Shown one piece after another: positions 28,696 to 37,486 of a stretch of 64,000 bases of DNA. The number at the start of each line of letters is the position of its first letter. The stretch's first letter is position 1. A program made the translations under genes and the position numbers. Source of the DNA: JACKAQ01 sp020634975 [NCBI: Calditrichia bacterium] (GTDB lineage Bacteria; Calditrichota; Calditrichia; RBG-13-44-9); NCBI GenBank assembly GCA_020634975.1, contig JACKAQ010000004.1, forward strand, positions 248,001-312,000. The letters are read 5' to 3'. Below the pieces are notes generated by a model. It ran no database searches and was not told the DNA's origin. It was given only the letters and a program-made list of their open reading frames with translations.

Positions 28696-28893
28696 TCAAG
28701 CCCGAAATTTCGCTGCTTCGTATGCGGACCACAAATGCATAATCCAGCCTAACAACACCAGCCACAGCAGCACATCCAACACAAAATGAACCAATCCGCG
28801 CAACGCGCGACCCTGCAATAATTGACCCAATCCGGGAATAAACAAACTACACAATGCCGCAATCACATTTCCGCCGGAACCCGGTTCTGCCAT
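28696..28893 (-). CDS. Small two-helix membrane protein with GLGQ motif
   Basis: A 65-residue protein with two hydrophobic helices (about 8-24 and 33-53). The turn FIPGLGQLLQGRALRGL resembles a widespread group of small TM2-like bacterial proteins of unknown function. AAAAAGGAG sits eight bases before the ATG, so it is very likely translated. It lies 63 bases past the start of the next gene upstream on the - strand and may be transcribed with it. Confidence 0.72.
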   Translation of the reverse strand: MAEPGSGGNVIAALCSLFIPGLGQLLQGRALRGLVHFVLDVLLWLVLLGWIMHLWSAYEAAKFRA

Positions 28894-28956
28894 TTTTCTG
28901 TCTCCTTTTTTGATCTCCTTTTCAAACGGAAATCCGGTCGAATTGATTCAGTCTTT

Positions 28957-30984
28957 TTATTTTCGATTGATACGAAATAACGCGTAAACTAACCGTTTTG
29001 CTGCTCCCGGCTGCGATATCTCCACAATTCCCTGCGTAAAAACTTCGCGATTAACGATAACCTGATATTGCAATTGGCTGTCGCCATTTTGGGCGATCTG
29101 CACCTCCGGCCAATTTTCATTTTCCGGTGCATTCCAATTGATGTTGAAATCGTGCAGGTCATCTTCGATATGTTGCCAGTGGGTTTCGTTCGCCAGCGAT
29201 TCGTTCACATTCAGCCGGAACGCCATCTGCAAACCGGAAAACGGCACCAGCTCAGGATAATTTTGATACAGCATGTTCGTGTGAAAAATCCGTTGCGGTT
29301 GCCAGCCTTCTTCTGCGGCAATTTCGCCGGCGTTCTGGTGGATTCTGGCGATCAGCAGTCGTTCGTACTGATTGTCCAATTTGCTGTCGCTGAGCGTTTC
29401 GGTGAGTGTGTCGTATGCTTTTTCCGACTCGCCATCTTCCCGCTGCAGCATTCCGCTAAAATATCGATAATAGCGATCCACATTTTCGCGCGGATCGGTT
29501 TGGGCATCTTCGCTGAACACTTTTTTGAAATAATTGGTGCTGTAATTTTGAATAATGAACCAGAGCTCGTCAAAACTGATGATCGATTCGGAGTGAAACG
29601 GGCGATAAAAAACCATTTCGCGTTCGGGATTATCTGCCATTTCGTTGGCCAGCCGATAGAGCATCGTATATTTTTCCAGCGTCAATCCGGGGAAGCGTTT
29701 CCACCAATCAAAGGCGATCCAGTTATTTTTATTCTCGAATTTGGTTGCCTTCAGCCGGGCATTTGTGAGCATCAATTGCAATGTTTTTAGCATAAACCGA
29801 TACTGATCTTCGCGAAAGGATGTATTGTAATGCACCTCTTTAAAATTTTCCGCTTTGGCAAGCGCGCTGGCGCATTCGTCCAGTTGTCCGGCGTAGAGAT
29901 ACATCCGGGCGAGACAGAGGTTATCCCAGCCGTAGCCGATGGTGTAACCGTGGCTGTCGCGATCCGCCTGTAGATGCGCTGCACCGGCGAACGGTGTATC
30001 TTTGCTGACCTGCACAATTGAAAATCCCTGCCAATGCCCGCCGCGACTGCGCGATCCCATATCCGGCACATCGGAGAAATATTTTTCAGCCTCGCGCAAA
30101 TCCACCGCGGAAAGGTAAGTGTAGCCGAGATTCACGTTTTTCGCAAGATTATCATCGCCGGGCATTTTTTTGAAATAGCTGGCAGCCAGCTCCGGATTCA
30201 AATTATAGCCATACAAAATGCCGCGCGTGTTGGCCAGCGTGCTCATCGGGCCTTCGATAAACGAGCTGTTGAATGCGTTGTAAAATGGCGTGTTCGGCAC
30301 GAAAACGCCCATAATTTCCCGGCGGATAAACCCTACATTCTTTTTGTAACGCATTTCCATCGTGTCGGAATAAGCGACGGCTTCCTGCATATTTTCTTCG
30401 ATGCTGTCACGCAGAAAACCGTATTTTTCGCTGGTGTAAATTCGCGATCGAAAATACAGCCAGGAAATCCAGTGCAGCGACTGAAAATCGAAAACGAGGT
30501 TTTTGCTGAGCAACCTTCGCGATGCCGCGTATGCGGAATCCGGCTGTTCCAGTGTGATGTACGTGTTGATTAATCGATTGGAAAGGTCGTAATAATCGAG
30601 CTGTTTGAGCAGATCGCGCCATGCGCCGCCAAAAATAGCTTCGCCGTCGATCCGGCGTTTCAGCAGCCGCCCGAAATCTTTTTCGAACAAATCGATTGCT
30701 TTTCGCAGCGGCGGAACCGCTTTGGCAAGCCCGGAAAGTTCCTCCGCACGTTCGGAAAAATGGTAGCCTTCAATCAAATAGCCAACATAGTATGTGCTGT
30801 CCAAATGTTGCGCCTGATTCGCCCGGCGATACGCTTCCGCAGAATTGTATTCGTAACCCCAGCGCAAGCTGTCGATGGTTTCGCGGGTGCGATTTTGGGC
30901 TTCGGCAACTGTTGGTGCGGCAAACTGGAGCAGCGCCGCAGCAATCCAAATCATCAGGTGTAATTTATATCGCGAAATGCTCAT
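28957..30984 (-). CDS. Secreted helical-repeat (TPR-like) protein of unknown function
   Basis: Not recognised by name. The 675-residue product starts with a signal peptide (MIWIAAALLQFAAPTVAEA, cleavage before QNRT). The remainder is helical and aromatic-rich, with spaced A-x-x-Y and Y-x-x-A patterns such as YLSAVDLREAEKYFSDV and ARMYLYAGQLDECASALAKA, which look like degenerate tetratricopeptide repeats. The C-terminal 90 residues switch to beta-type sequence (WPEVQIAQNGDSQLQYQVI). It is probably periplasmic. Its neighbours do not give a function. Confidence 0.72.
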   Translation of the reverse strand: MSISRYKLHLMIWIAAALLQFAAPTVAEAQNRTRETIDSLRWGYEYNSAEAYRRANQAQHLDSTYYVGYLIEGYHFSERAEELSGLAKAVPPLRKAIDLFEKDFGRLLKRRIDGEAIFGGAWRDLLKQLDYYDLSNRLINTYITLEQPDSAYAASRRLLSKNLVFDFQSLHWISWLYFRSRIYTSEKYGFLRDSIEENMQEAVAYSDTMEMRYKKNVGFIRREIMGVFVPNTPFYNAFNSSFIEGPMSTLANTRGILYGYNLNPELAASYFKKMPGDDNLAKNVNLGYTYLSAVDLREAEKYFSDVPDMGSRSRGGHWQGFSIVQVSKDTPFAGAAHLQADRDSHGYTIGYGWDNLCLARMYLYAGQLDECASALAKAENFKEVHYNTSFREDQYRFMLKTLQLMLTNARLKATKFENKNNWIAFDWWKRFPGLTLEKYTMLYRLANEMADNPEREMVFYRPFHSESIISFDELWFIIQNYSTNYFKKVFSEDAQTDPRENVDRYYRYFSGMLQREDGESEKAYDTLTETLSDSKLDNQYERLLIARIHQNAGEIAAEEGWQPQRIFHTNMLYQNYPELVPFSGLQMAFRLNVNESLANETHWQHIEDDLHDFNINWNAPENENWPEVQIAQNGDSQLQYQVIVNREVFTQGIVEISQPGAAKRLVYALFRINRK

Positions 30985-31147
30985 TGAGTTGTTTTCCGAT
31001 CGTCGATTGTTTTTTCTGAAAATATCCCTGAAAAGTAAAAAAACTTCGGTCTTTTTGAAAATTATTTTTTATACTGGTCTGATTTGATATTTGTTCGCTG
31101 AAAAATGCTGTCGCATTGGAAATCTGAAACGTGAAAAGCCGGAATTA

Positions 31148-32773
31148 ATGACGCAACGATATAACATTTTGAGTATTTTATCTATTGTTTTTATTGGACT
31201 TGTGGTGTTGTATCCATCGCTGGATATTTATTTTGTCAGCGATAATATCGGGCACATCGAACATGCGGCAAAAAATGTAACCCTGCTGGATTATCGCTAT
31301 TTTCGCCCGCTCACCATCGCCAGCCTCTGGCTCGATCTGCAGATCTGGGGCGCCAATTTCACCGGATACCACATCACCAATCTGGTGTTGCACATTATAA
31401 TGAGTGTTACGGTTTATTTGCTGGCGATTATGATGGTTCGCAGCCGTTTTTTCGGACTCAGCGCCGCATTTTTCTTTTTGCTTCACCCCATTCACAGCCT
31501 TGATATTTTCTGGATTTCCGGCAGAACAGACATGATCTGCGGAATTTTTTACATCAGTTCGCTGTTATTTTTTATCCGCTATTTTAAGACCGAAGATTTG
31601 CGATACAATTTTGCATCTATCCTGTTGTTTCTTCTCGCTTTATTGTCCAAAGAAATGGCGGTTTCTCTGCCGCTGGTTGCGCTGGTATATGCCTTTGTTT
31701 TTGAGGAAGGACACTTTAGGGTCAGAGTGAGAGAAGCATTTCGGCTATCTTCTGTTTTTTGGCTGGTGCTGATCGCATATCTGGTGTTTCGCTATTTGAA
31801 CATCGGTGATGCGGCGTTTTCCAATGCCGACCACAATTTGGCAAATCCGCTGCTGTTATTCAAAAATTTGGCAATTTATCTGGGATTATTGGTAATTCCC
31901 GGCGGGCACATCGAAATTGCGCAATATTTTCAGGCAAACCCGATGGCGTTTGCAGTGGCTGCGATAGCCGCTATTTTGGTGCTGGTTTTTTCTGCCGGAT
32001 TGTTTCGTCGTTCGCGATTGCTGTTTTTTACACTGATGTTCACTTTGATCACACTTTTGCCCGTTTTGCGATTGGTGATGCGCTGGTATTTATACATTCC
32101 GTCGGTGGGAATTTGTTTGGGTTTGGCGTATTTGTTGTATTTGGCCAATCGCTCCAAACGACGTATTTTTGTGCTTTCGTATGGCGGTGTGTTGTTGGTT
32201 TGCTGGATTTACGCTATGTTTTTAATGACAGATCAACGCCGCTGGATCGAAGCGGGAAACCTCTCCCGCGAATACACCGGAAAAGTTGCAGCCACAATTG
32301 CGGAGAAGCAACTGCGTAGTTGCTACCTGCTGAATGTACCCGGCGAGCTTGCCGAAGTGCCGGTAAATATGTTCGGTCTGGGATCGTTCCTCAATTTCCG
32401 GTTGCGCCATGAATTTAATTATTCCGATTCTGTAAGTGTTAAAAGAATCAGCTACTTATCGCTGGCAAGCGAGGATGATTTCCGGAAGCAGGTTGCCCAC
32501 AAAACCGGTGAAAATGAATACGAATTGGCGCTTTTCCAAACCGGTGCGCATTACTTTTTTCCGAAACGAACGGATTTGCAGAGAATTGCTTTTAGCAAAG
32601 GAATGGTGATCGAAGAGCCTGATTTTCAGCAGGAAATTTTGGAAGTGAATGACCGCAAACTGCCTGTCCAGATGATTGTCCGAATGAAAAATATCGGTGA
32701 TCCGGTTTTGATTTTTCGCGATAGCGAAGTGGTTGTGGCATTGCCCGATTCAATGGTTGTGAAAAATCCGTAA
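31148..32773 (+). CDS. GT-C-fold membrane glycosyltransferase-like protein
   Basis: A 541-residue polytopic membrane protein with about 10-11 hydrophobic segments. The region FTGYHITNLVLHI, then FFLLHPIHSLDIFWISGRTD, is the pattern seen in TMTC/ArnT-like GT-C enzymes, which move a sugar from a lipid carrier to an acceptor; the acidic Asp in the first external loop (FVSDNIGHIEHA) fits the catalytic position. After the last helix (about 375) there is a 165-residue soluble domain. ATG 31148 is preferred over TTG 31091, whose extra residues are not hydrophobic. The neighbours (flippase, GT2) support a role in surface glycan assembly. Confidence 0.76.
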   Translation: MTQRYNILSILSIVFIGLVVLYPSLDIYFVSDNIGHIEHAAKNVTLLDYRYFRPLTIASLWLDLQIWGANFTGYHITNLVLHIIMSVTVYLLAIMMVRSRFFGLSAAFFFLLHPIHSLDIFWISGRTDMICGIFYISSLLFFIRYFKTEDLRYNFASILLFLLALLSKEMAVSLPLVALVYAFVFEEGHFRVRVREAFRLSSVFWLVLIAYLVFRYLNIGDAAFSNADHNLANPLLLFKNLAIYLGLLVIPGGHIEIAQYFQANPMAFAVAAIAAILVLVFSAGLFRRSRLLFFTLMFTLITLLPVLRLVMRWYLYIPSVGICLGLAYLLYLANRSKRRIFVLSYGGVLLVCWIYAMFLMTDQRRWIEAGNLSREYTGKVAATIAEKQLRSCYLLNVPGELAEVPVNMFGLGSFLNFRLRHEFNYSDSVSVKRISYLSLASEDDFRKQVAHKTGENEYELALFQTGAHYFFPKRTDLQRIAFSKGMVIEEPDFQQEILEVNDRKLPVQMIVRMKNIGDPVLIFRDSEVVVALPDSMVVKNP

Positions 32774-32792
32774 ACAATTGATATTGTGTTAC

Positions 32793-34232
32793 TTAACGCC
32801 CAAATGTCACGCTGATTTGGCGAACGATTGTTCGCCGCTCTTTTGGTGAAATTTCTCCGAAAATCACAAATAAAATACCCGCCAAAACCCCCAAAACCGG
32901 CAATTCGATCAGCAGTTGCCAGGCTTCCGCAACCCAAATCTCACTCAACCAGAAACAAATTCCGGTGACAATCGCGCTGCGAAATAGTGATTGCAGCGGA
33001 AAAATTCCCGGCATCAACCGGGATACCAGCCACATGCCGGCAATCGCGCCGATCAGCGATCCGCCGGTTGTTACGCTTGCTGCGCCGATCATTTCAAATT
33101 GCGGTACGAAATGCCAATATCCCGGCAGCACCAACAGAATCAAAGCAGCATTTAAAAACAAGCTCCAATTTGGGAAACCTTTTGCAACCATCAGCGCTGT
33201 GGACAGAGAAATGAGAATTGCAGCTATCTCACTGAATATTAGGATTTGAAAAACCGGTGCGGCATCCGTAAATTCGCTGCCGAACACAAACGGCACAATT
33301 TCGTGAACCGAACCGGCGACGATCGCCGCCAGCGGCAGCAATCCCAGCGCCAGCCGCAACGCGTTCCGTGCTGTCGATTGTGCCTCCAAATGACGATTTT
33401 TGCTGAGCATGTTGCTCACGGTTGAAATCAGCAATGGTGAAATCGAGGTCATGAAAATAGTGCTGAGCATCAGCAAATTTTGGGCAGCGCCGTAAAATCC
33501 GGCTTGCGCTGCGCTGCCGTTGAATATTTTGAGCGCCAGCAAATCCGCACGTTGGTAAATGCGCCGGGCAGTTGCCGACCAAAACAGCAACACGCTGTAT
33601 CGCCAAAATGTGCCCAACGGCACCGAGGTTTGTCGCCAAATCGGCAGTTTCAGCCAACGCACTGCAATTGCCAGTTCGATGACTGATGCAGCTATAATTC
33701 CGGCAATTGCTCCGGCAATTGAATAACCGAGCCACACCAGCAAAATCACGAAAAACAATCGCCCGATCCAATAAATTACGGCTGCAGAGGCGCGTGGTTT
33801 AAATCGTCCGGTGCTGATAAACACATTTCGATAGCCGCGTGCCAGGCAAAAAACAGGGATATCTAAAGCAAATAATTTTAAATATTTAGCGAGTTCTGGT
33901 TCGTTGACAATACCGGCAATCCAATCTGCCGAAACCCAAAAAACACCGGCACATGCAGCGCCGATCAAAAAATGCAAACGCAAAATCGAAACAGCAAACG
34001 GTCGCCAGTTTTCCTGCTCGCTGAGCAATTTGAACGATGCCCGGGAAAATAGTGAGGTCACGCTCCACTCCACCCACGACACCAGCGTTGCAGCCAGCAC
34101 CAGATAACCATATCCGGCGGGACCAAATTGGCGGCTCAAAAATGCCGCCGTCACCAGTCCGGTGGGTAAAGCCAGCGCTTCGCCGAGGAAAATCAGCGCG
34201 CTGCCGTTCAACCAATTTCTTTGGGAAAACAT
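32793..34232 (-). CDS. Polysaccharide flippase (Wzx/MOP superfamily)
   Basis: A 479-residue membrane protein with about 13-14 hydrophobic helices. The N-terminal region (ALALPTGLVTAAFLSRQFGPAGYGYLVLA) is the hallmark of oligosaccharide-lipid flippases of the RfbX/Wzx type. The conserved middle segment ADLLALKIFNGSAAQAGFYGAAQ fits too. The start codon directly abuts the stop of the GT2 gene (TAAATG), so the two are co-expressed. It likely moves an undecaprenyl-linked glycan across the inner membrane. Confidence 0.86.
   Translation of the reverse strand: MFSQRNWLNGSALIFLGEALALPTGLVTAAFLSRQFGPAGYGYLVLAATLVSWVEWSVTSLFSRASFKLLSEQENWRPFAVSILRLHFLIGAACAGVFWVSADWIAGIVNEPELAKYLKLFALDIPVFCLARGYRNVFISTGRFKPRASAAVIYWIGRLFFVILLVWLGYSIAGAIAGIIAASVIELAIAVRWLKLPIWRQTSVPLGTFWRYSVLLFWSATARRIYQRADLLALKIFNGSAAQAGFYGAAQNLLMLSTIFMTSISPLLISTVSNMLSKNRHLEAQSTARNALRLALGLLPLAAIVAGSVHEIVPFVFGSEFTDAAPVFQILIFSEIAAILISLSTALMVAKGFPNWSLFLNAALILLVLPGYWHFVPQFEMIGAASVTTGGSLIGAIAGMWLVSRLMPGIFPLQSLFRSAIVTGICFWLSEIWVAEAWQLLIELPVLGVLAGILFVIFGEISPKERRTIVRQISVTFGR
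32819..32836. repeat. Second copy of the GGCGAAC-N4-GTTCGCC inverted repeat
   Basis: Seven-base arms identical to the core of the palindrome at 15488-15507, with a different four-base centre (GATT). Here it lies within the last codons of the flippase gene. Two copies do not prove a repeat family; the second could be chance within coding sequence. Confidence 0.35.
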
Positions 34233-35117
34233 TTATTGCTCCGGATTGAGATAGCCCAGAAATTCACCGAAAGACCACGCAGCTAACCCCAGAAAAATCA
34301 AAGGGCTGGACGTGATAAATTGCTGCAGGTAAACACGATTTTGAAACGCCCGTTTGGCAGTTCGGGCGAACAGCAAAAACGGCAGGGAAGGGGAGAGGAG
34401 TGCAAATACCAGCCGTCGATTACGGGAAAACTGCTGTTGCCGGCAGCGCATTTGCGCAAAACTTTTTCCGTGGAATGGCGCATGCGCCAGAAATTTTCTG
34501 AAGCTGGTGAGGTTGATGTGCGAAACCATAATCGACGGCACAAATCGCGCCCGGATACCGTCGCGGGCGATTCGCCAGTGAAATGCGCTGTCCGAACAGT
34601 AAACGCCCTCGATAAACGGACCGTAATTGTTAAACGTATCGCGGGTGATAGAAAGGCAACAGGTGGGAATTTCCGCCATTTCGCGGCGGGGAAAGTTGGG
34701 CATCCACTGGCTGAATTCGCAAAAATAATACGCCCAGCCTACATAACTTTCGGGATTTCCGTTGCCCACAGCGCCGCCGATAACCGGATGCGGCGTTTCG
34801 TGTGCCAGCACAATTTCTTCAATCCAATGTGAATCGGCGATGCAATCCGCATCGATAAACGCAATAATTTCGCCCGTAGATTGCCGTATTCCGTAGTTTC
34901 TGGCATCGCCGGGAAATTTGCGCTCCGAAAAGGTGAACAACCGAACCATTGGGAATTCCCGTCGAATAAGATTGCCGGTGCCGTCAGTTGAGCTATCGAC
35001 AACCACAATTTCATAAACGCCCTGATAGGTTTGCCGGAACAGCGATTTCAGGGTTTTCAGTATTGTGTTGCGCGAATTAAACGATGCAATAATGATCGAA
35101 ACGACAGGTTTTTCCAT
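34233..35117 (-). CDS. Family 2 glycosyltransferase
   Basis: A 294-residue GT-A enzyme. The N-terminal nucleotide-sugar motif is VSIIIASFNSRNTILKTL. The acidic pair EIVVVDSSTDGT and the metal-binding IIAFIDADC are clear. The acceptor region includes RREMAEIPTCCLSITRD. A C-terminal hydrophobic stretch (LVFALLSPSLPFLLFA) suggests membrane association. It is co-transcribed with the flippase and is divergent from the three-part protein gene. The sugar and acceptor are unknown. Confidence 0.9.
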   Translation of the reverse strand: MEKPVVSIIIASFNSRNTILKTLKSLFRQTYQGVYEIVVVDSSTDGTGNLIRREFPMVRLFTFSERKFPGDARNYGIRQSTGEIIAFIDADCIADSHWIEEIVLAHETPHPVIGGAVGNGNPESYVGWAYYFCEFSQWMPNFPRREMAEIPTCCLSITRDTFNNYGPFIEGVYCSDSAFHWRIARDGIRARFVPSIMVSHINLTSFRKFLAHAPFHGKSFAQMRCRQQQFSRNRRLVFALLSPSLPFLLFARTAKRAFQNRVYLQQFITSSPLIFLGLAAWSFGEFLGYLNPEQ

Positions 35118-35241
35118 AAGCTTTCTTTGGTTGACGATGCTATATTACAATTTTTCAGAGCGAAACTTATGCGTCATTTCACGAAATGGGGCATAAAATA
35201 TTTTAAATTTATTGAATGTTTGATCAACCGGAAAATCGCCC

Positions 35242-37113
35242 GTGAATCGCTTTCACTATCATTTTTTAACCGCCACAAAACGACTGCTGCGGTGGGCGCT
35301 CAACCGGATGTTTGGCGAAAAAATAGCGATTTATTTTTCACCGCTGCGATGGGCAAACGGACTGGATCTGCAATTCCACTCACCTTTGAAAACGCGGTTT
35401 TTGGAACAGGCGATGCGCTGCTGGCGATCGCACGATCAGCCGCGCCGTTATTTGAAACCGGGTATCTCGCTCGCGGACTTTTTTTCGGCGATGAACGCGG
35501 ACGGAATCCGCTATCTCGTGCTGCGCTGGTTCGAATCGCTACCGGATGTACAGCCGGGAGAAGATATCGATTTGCTGGTCGCAGACAACGATATTGCGAA
35601 GCTGGAAAAATGGCTTTCGCCCCATCAAACAAACAATTCACAACTATTTGATATTTATAGTGTTAGCGGCATCAGCGGGACCCAATTTCGTATCGCGTTG
35701 CCATATTTTCCGGCGCATCTTTCCGGTGAATTATTGCGAAAACGGTTGCAGTTGCCAAACGGCGTTTTTGCATCAGATTCCCGGTTGCACTGGTTGAGTT
35801 TGGGTTTTCACGCAGCGTATCACAAAGCGGAAAAATCGGGTTTTCCTGTTGCTGCAGATGACCGAAAGTTTGCCCAAAATTCTGATCATGATTACCAGAG
35901 AGCATTGGAAAAAATCGGGGAAGTTGCCGGATTACCGATGCCGAATAATTTGACGGATTTGGATAAAACGCTGTTCGAACACAATTGGGCGCCGCCGGTG
36001 GATTTTGCGAGAAAACTGGCTGAAAACCACAGCCCCTGGCTGTTGAAAAAATACCCGCGATCCGATGCGGCTTTTTGGGAAAATGACCAGAAAACCGATG
36101 CCCGGGTTTCCGTTTTTCTCGTGCGCGAGTGGGCGCAAAAACATAACCTCATCGATCTGATTCGCAAAACAATCGAGCGTCAGGGTTTCGAAATTGTTTT
36201 GGATGCGGCGCTCACCGAAAATCAGCAGGAAATTGCTGCAACCCGGTTGCGCGGCGGCAACTGGAATCGCGGACCGTATCCGGTTTGCGGCGGTCGTCCG
36301 GTGTGGTGTTTTGTGGCGCTCGATCAAACCCCGCCGGAAATTCCCGGAAAATTGCAAAAGCAACTCCCTTTTTTGAACAATCCCAACACATTTTGGGTGA
36401 AACAGTCGCTTCGGGATGCAATAAATACCCAACTGCCGCCGGCGCAACAGGTTAATTTTTTGCATGCCTGCGACGATCACGCCGAAGCCCGGGAATATTT
36501 GCAACTGCTTTTTCCGGAAAAATATGATGATATTTGCCAAAAAATCTGCCAAATGATCGCCCAATTTCAAACACCCGAAACGGTGATCCGTCAACTTAGC
36601 CGATACTCCCGGCGCGCAATAGTTGAGCTGATCGAGTGGCGCGGTGAAACGGCTGTTCGGAAGACATTCAAATCGGGGCGCAGCAGGTTTTTGGCTCGCG
36701 AAGTTGAGCTTTTACAGTATTTTGGGGCAGAAGGCCAGCCGGTGCCGCAACTGCTGGAAAACGGTGAAAATTATCTGATTTCCTCATTTGTTGATGGCGA
36801 AACGCAAATTTCCTATCGAAAAAAACAGATTACCGCAATCAATAGTTTTCTGAAATTTTTATTCGAAAACGGATACGCCCATCTCGATTTCAAACCGGAT
36901 TCCCTGATCTGGAAAAATGACGGTTTAGTTGCAGTCATCGATTTTGAATATTGCCAGAAATACGACGTCCAGCCAACGGAATTCCGGGATTCGTACGATT
37001 TGCGTGGTGCGCCACCAACATTCACCGGCGATATTCCCGTTGGCGGGCAGTCATTTATCGATCACTGCTGGCGAAAATCAGCCGGAAAACCGTTGCGAAA
37101 ACGCATGTTTTAA
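35242..37113 (+). CDS. Three-part protein: nucleotidyltransferase-like, NDK-like and kinase-like regions
   Basis: A 623-residue soluble protein starting at GTG 35242. Region 1 (about 75-240) has IRYLVLRW, then PGEDIDLLVAD with Asp108/Asp110, the pattern of nucleotidyltransferase-fold proteins. Region 2 (about 310-430) resembles nucleoside diphosphate kinase: ERQGFEIV, RGGNW, GGRPVW and the active-site block NFLHACDDHAEAREYLQLLF with His408. Region 3 (about 450-600) resembles aminoglycoside-phosphotransferase/lipopolysaccharide kinases: AHLDFKPDSLIW (His547, Asp549) and VIDFEYC (Asp567). It sits beside the GT2-flippase pair, so it may modify a surface glycan with phosphate or a nucleotide-linked group. 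The fused order is not one I recognise. Confidence 0.75.
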   Translation: MNRFHYHFLTATKRLLRWALNRMFGEKIAIYFSPLRWANGLDLQFHSPLKTRFLEQAMRCWRSHDQPRRYLKPGISLADFFSAMNADGIRYLVLRWFESLPDVQPGEDIDLLVADNDIAKLEKWLSPHQTNNSQLFDIYSVSGISGTQFRIALPYFPAHLSGELLRKRLQLPNGVFASDSRLHWLSLGFHAAYHKAEKSGFPVAADDRKFAQNSDHDYQRALEKIGEVAGLPMPNNLTDLDKTLFEHNWAPPVDFARKLAENHSPWLLKKYPRSDAAFWENDQKTDARVSVFLVREWAQKHNLIDLIRKTIERQGFEIVLDAALTENQQEIAATRLRGGNWNRGPYPVCGGRPVWCFVALDQTPPEIPGKLQKQLPFLNNPNTFWVKQSLRDAINTQLPPAQQVNFLHACDDHAEAREYLQLLFPEKYDDICQKICQMIAQFQTPETVIRQLSRYSRRAIVELIEWRGETAVRKTFKSGRSRFLAREVELLQYFGAEGQPVPQLLENGENYLISSFVDGETQISYRKKQITAINSFLKFLFENGYAHLDFKPDSLIWKNDGLVAVIDFEYCQKYDVQPTEFRDSYDLRGAPPTFTGDIPVGGQSFIDHCWRKSAGKPLRKRMF

Positions 37114-37208
37114 TGTTGCGAAAATATTCAAGATCACGAGAAATGTTTTGTTTTTGCTTTTCCGGCAACATATATTAGCGACTTCAAAAACAAACAAAGG
37201 CAGTTGGT

Positions 37209-37358
37209 GTGAATCGGTTATTTCAACATTTATTTTCTGAAATTTTCCGGATGTGGCAAATCGCTACTTCACGCAATTTGTTTGTTTCCCCCACCCAAAT
37301 TTCACCATTCAACCCGTTTGCTCCGCTTTCCCGTCGCGTATTCCCGCGTAGGCCCTAA
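37209..37358 (+). CDS. Possible Arg-rich 49-residue leader ORF
   Basis: A GTG-initiated frame of 49 residues, with AAAGG eight bases upstream at 37196-37200. It has seven Arg residues and ends SRRVFPRRP just before TAA. Its location 130 bases before an arginine gene run makes a leader peptide conceivable. No terminator follows it, and the best promoter lies downstream of it, so it may be chance. Confidence 0.28.
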   Translation: MNRLFQHLFSEIFRMWQIATSRNLFVSPTQISPFNPFAPLSRRVFPRRP

Positions 37359-37378
37359 TGGGTCTAAAAAGCGCGACA

Positions 37379-37392
37379 TGACAAATTTGTCA
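37379..37392. promoter_or_regulatory. 14-base perfect palindrome overlapping the -35 box (operator candidate)
   Basis: TGACAAATTTGTCA reads the same on both strands and includes the candidate -35 TTGTCA. A dimeric repressor bound here would block the promoter. It does not match the E. coli ArgR consensus. Confidence 0.5.
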
Positions 37393-37415
37393 ACTTCCTA
37401 TGTATAATTTATATC
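37387..37415 (+). promoter_or_regulatory. Candidate promoter for GNAT-argC-argD
   Basis: TTGTCA (37387-37392) and TATATC (37410-37415) are 17 bases apart. Transcription would start near 37422, about 65 bases before the GNAT start. Confidence 0.5.
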
Positions 37416-37486
37416 CTTTAAAGGGTTGTATTTTATTAATTTAAAGTGAATTAAATTCCCTGTACATTTTAACTTGGGAGACCGCA

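Larger units (their letters stand above)
37114..37486. other. 373-base intergenic region upstream of the arginine genes
   Basis: No established gene. It holds a possible 49-codon ORF (37209-37358), a 14-base palindrome (37379-37392) overlapping a candidate promoter, and an imperfect inverted repeat (ATGTTGC near the start, GCAACAT near 37163) with a long loop just after the three-part gene. Base composition becomes AT-rich after 37390. Confidence 0.6.

Noticed and set aside
37447-37458. TGAATTAAATTC, resembling half of an E. coli ArgR box, before the arginine genes.
   Set aside because: Spacing between the half-sites is shorter than the ArgR consensus and only one box is present; AT-rich DNA gives such matches often.
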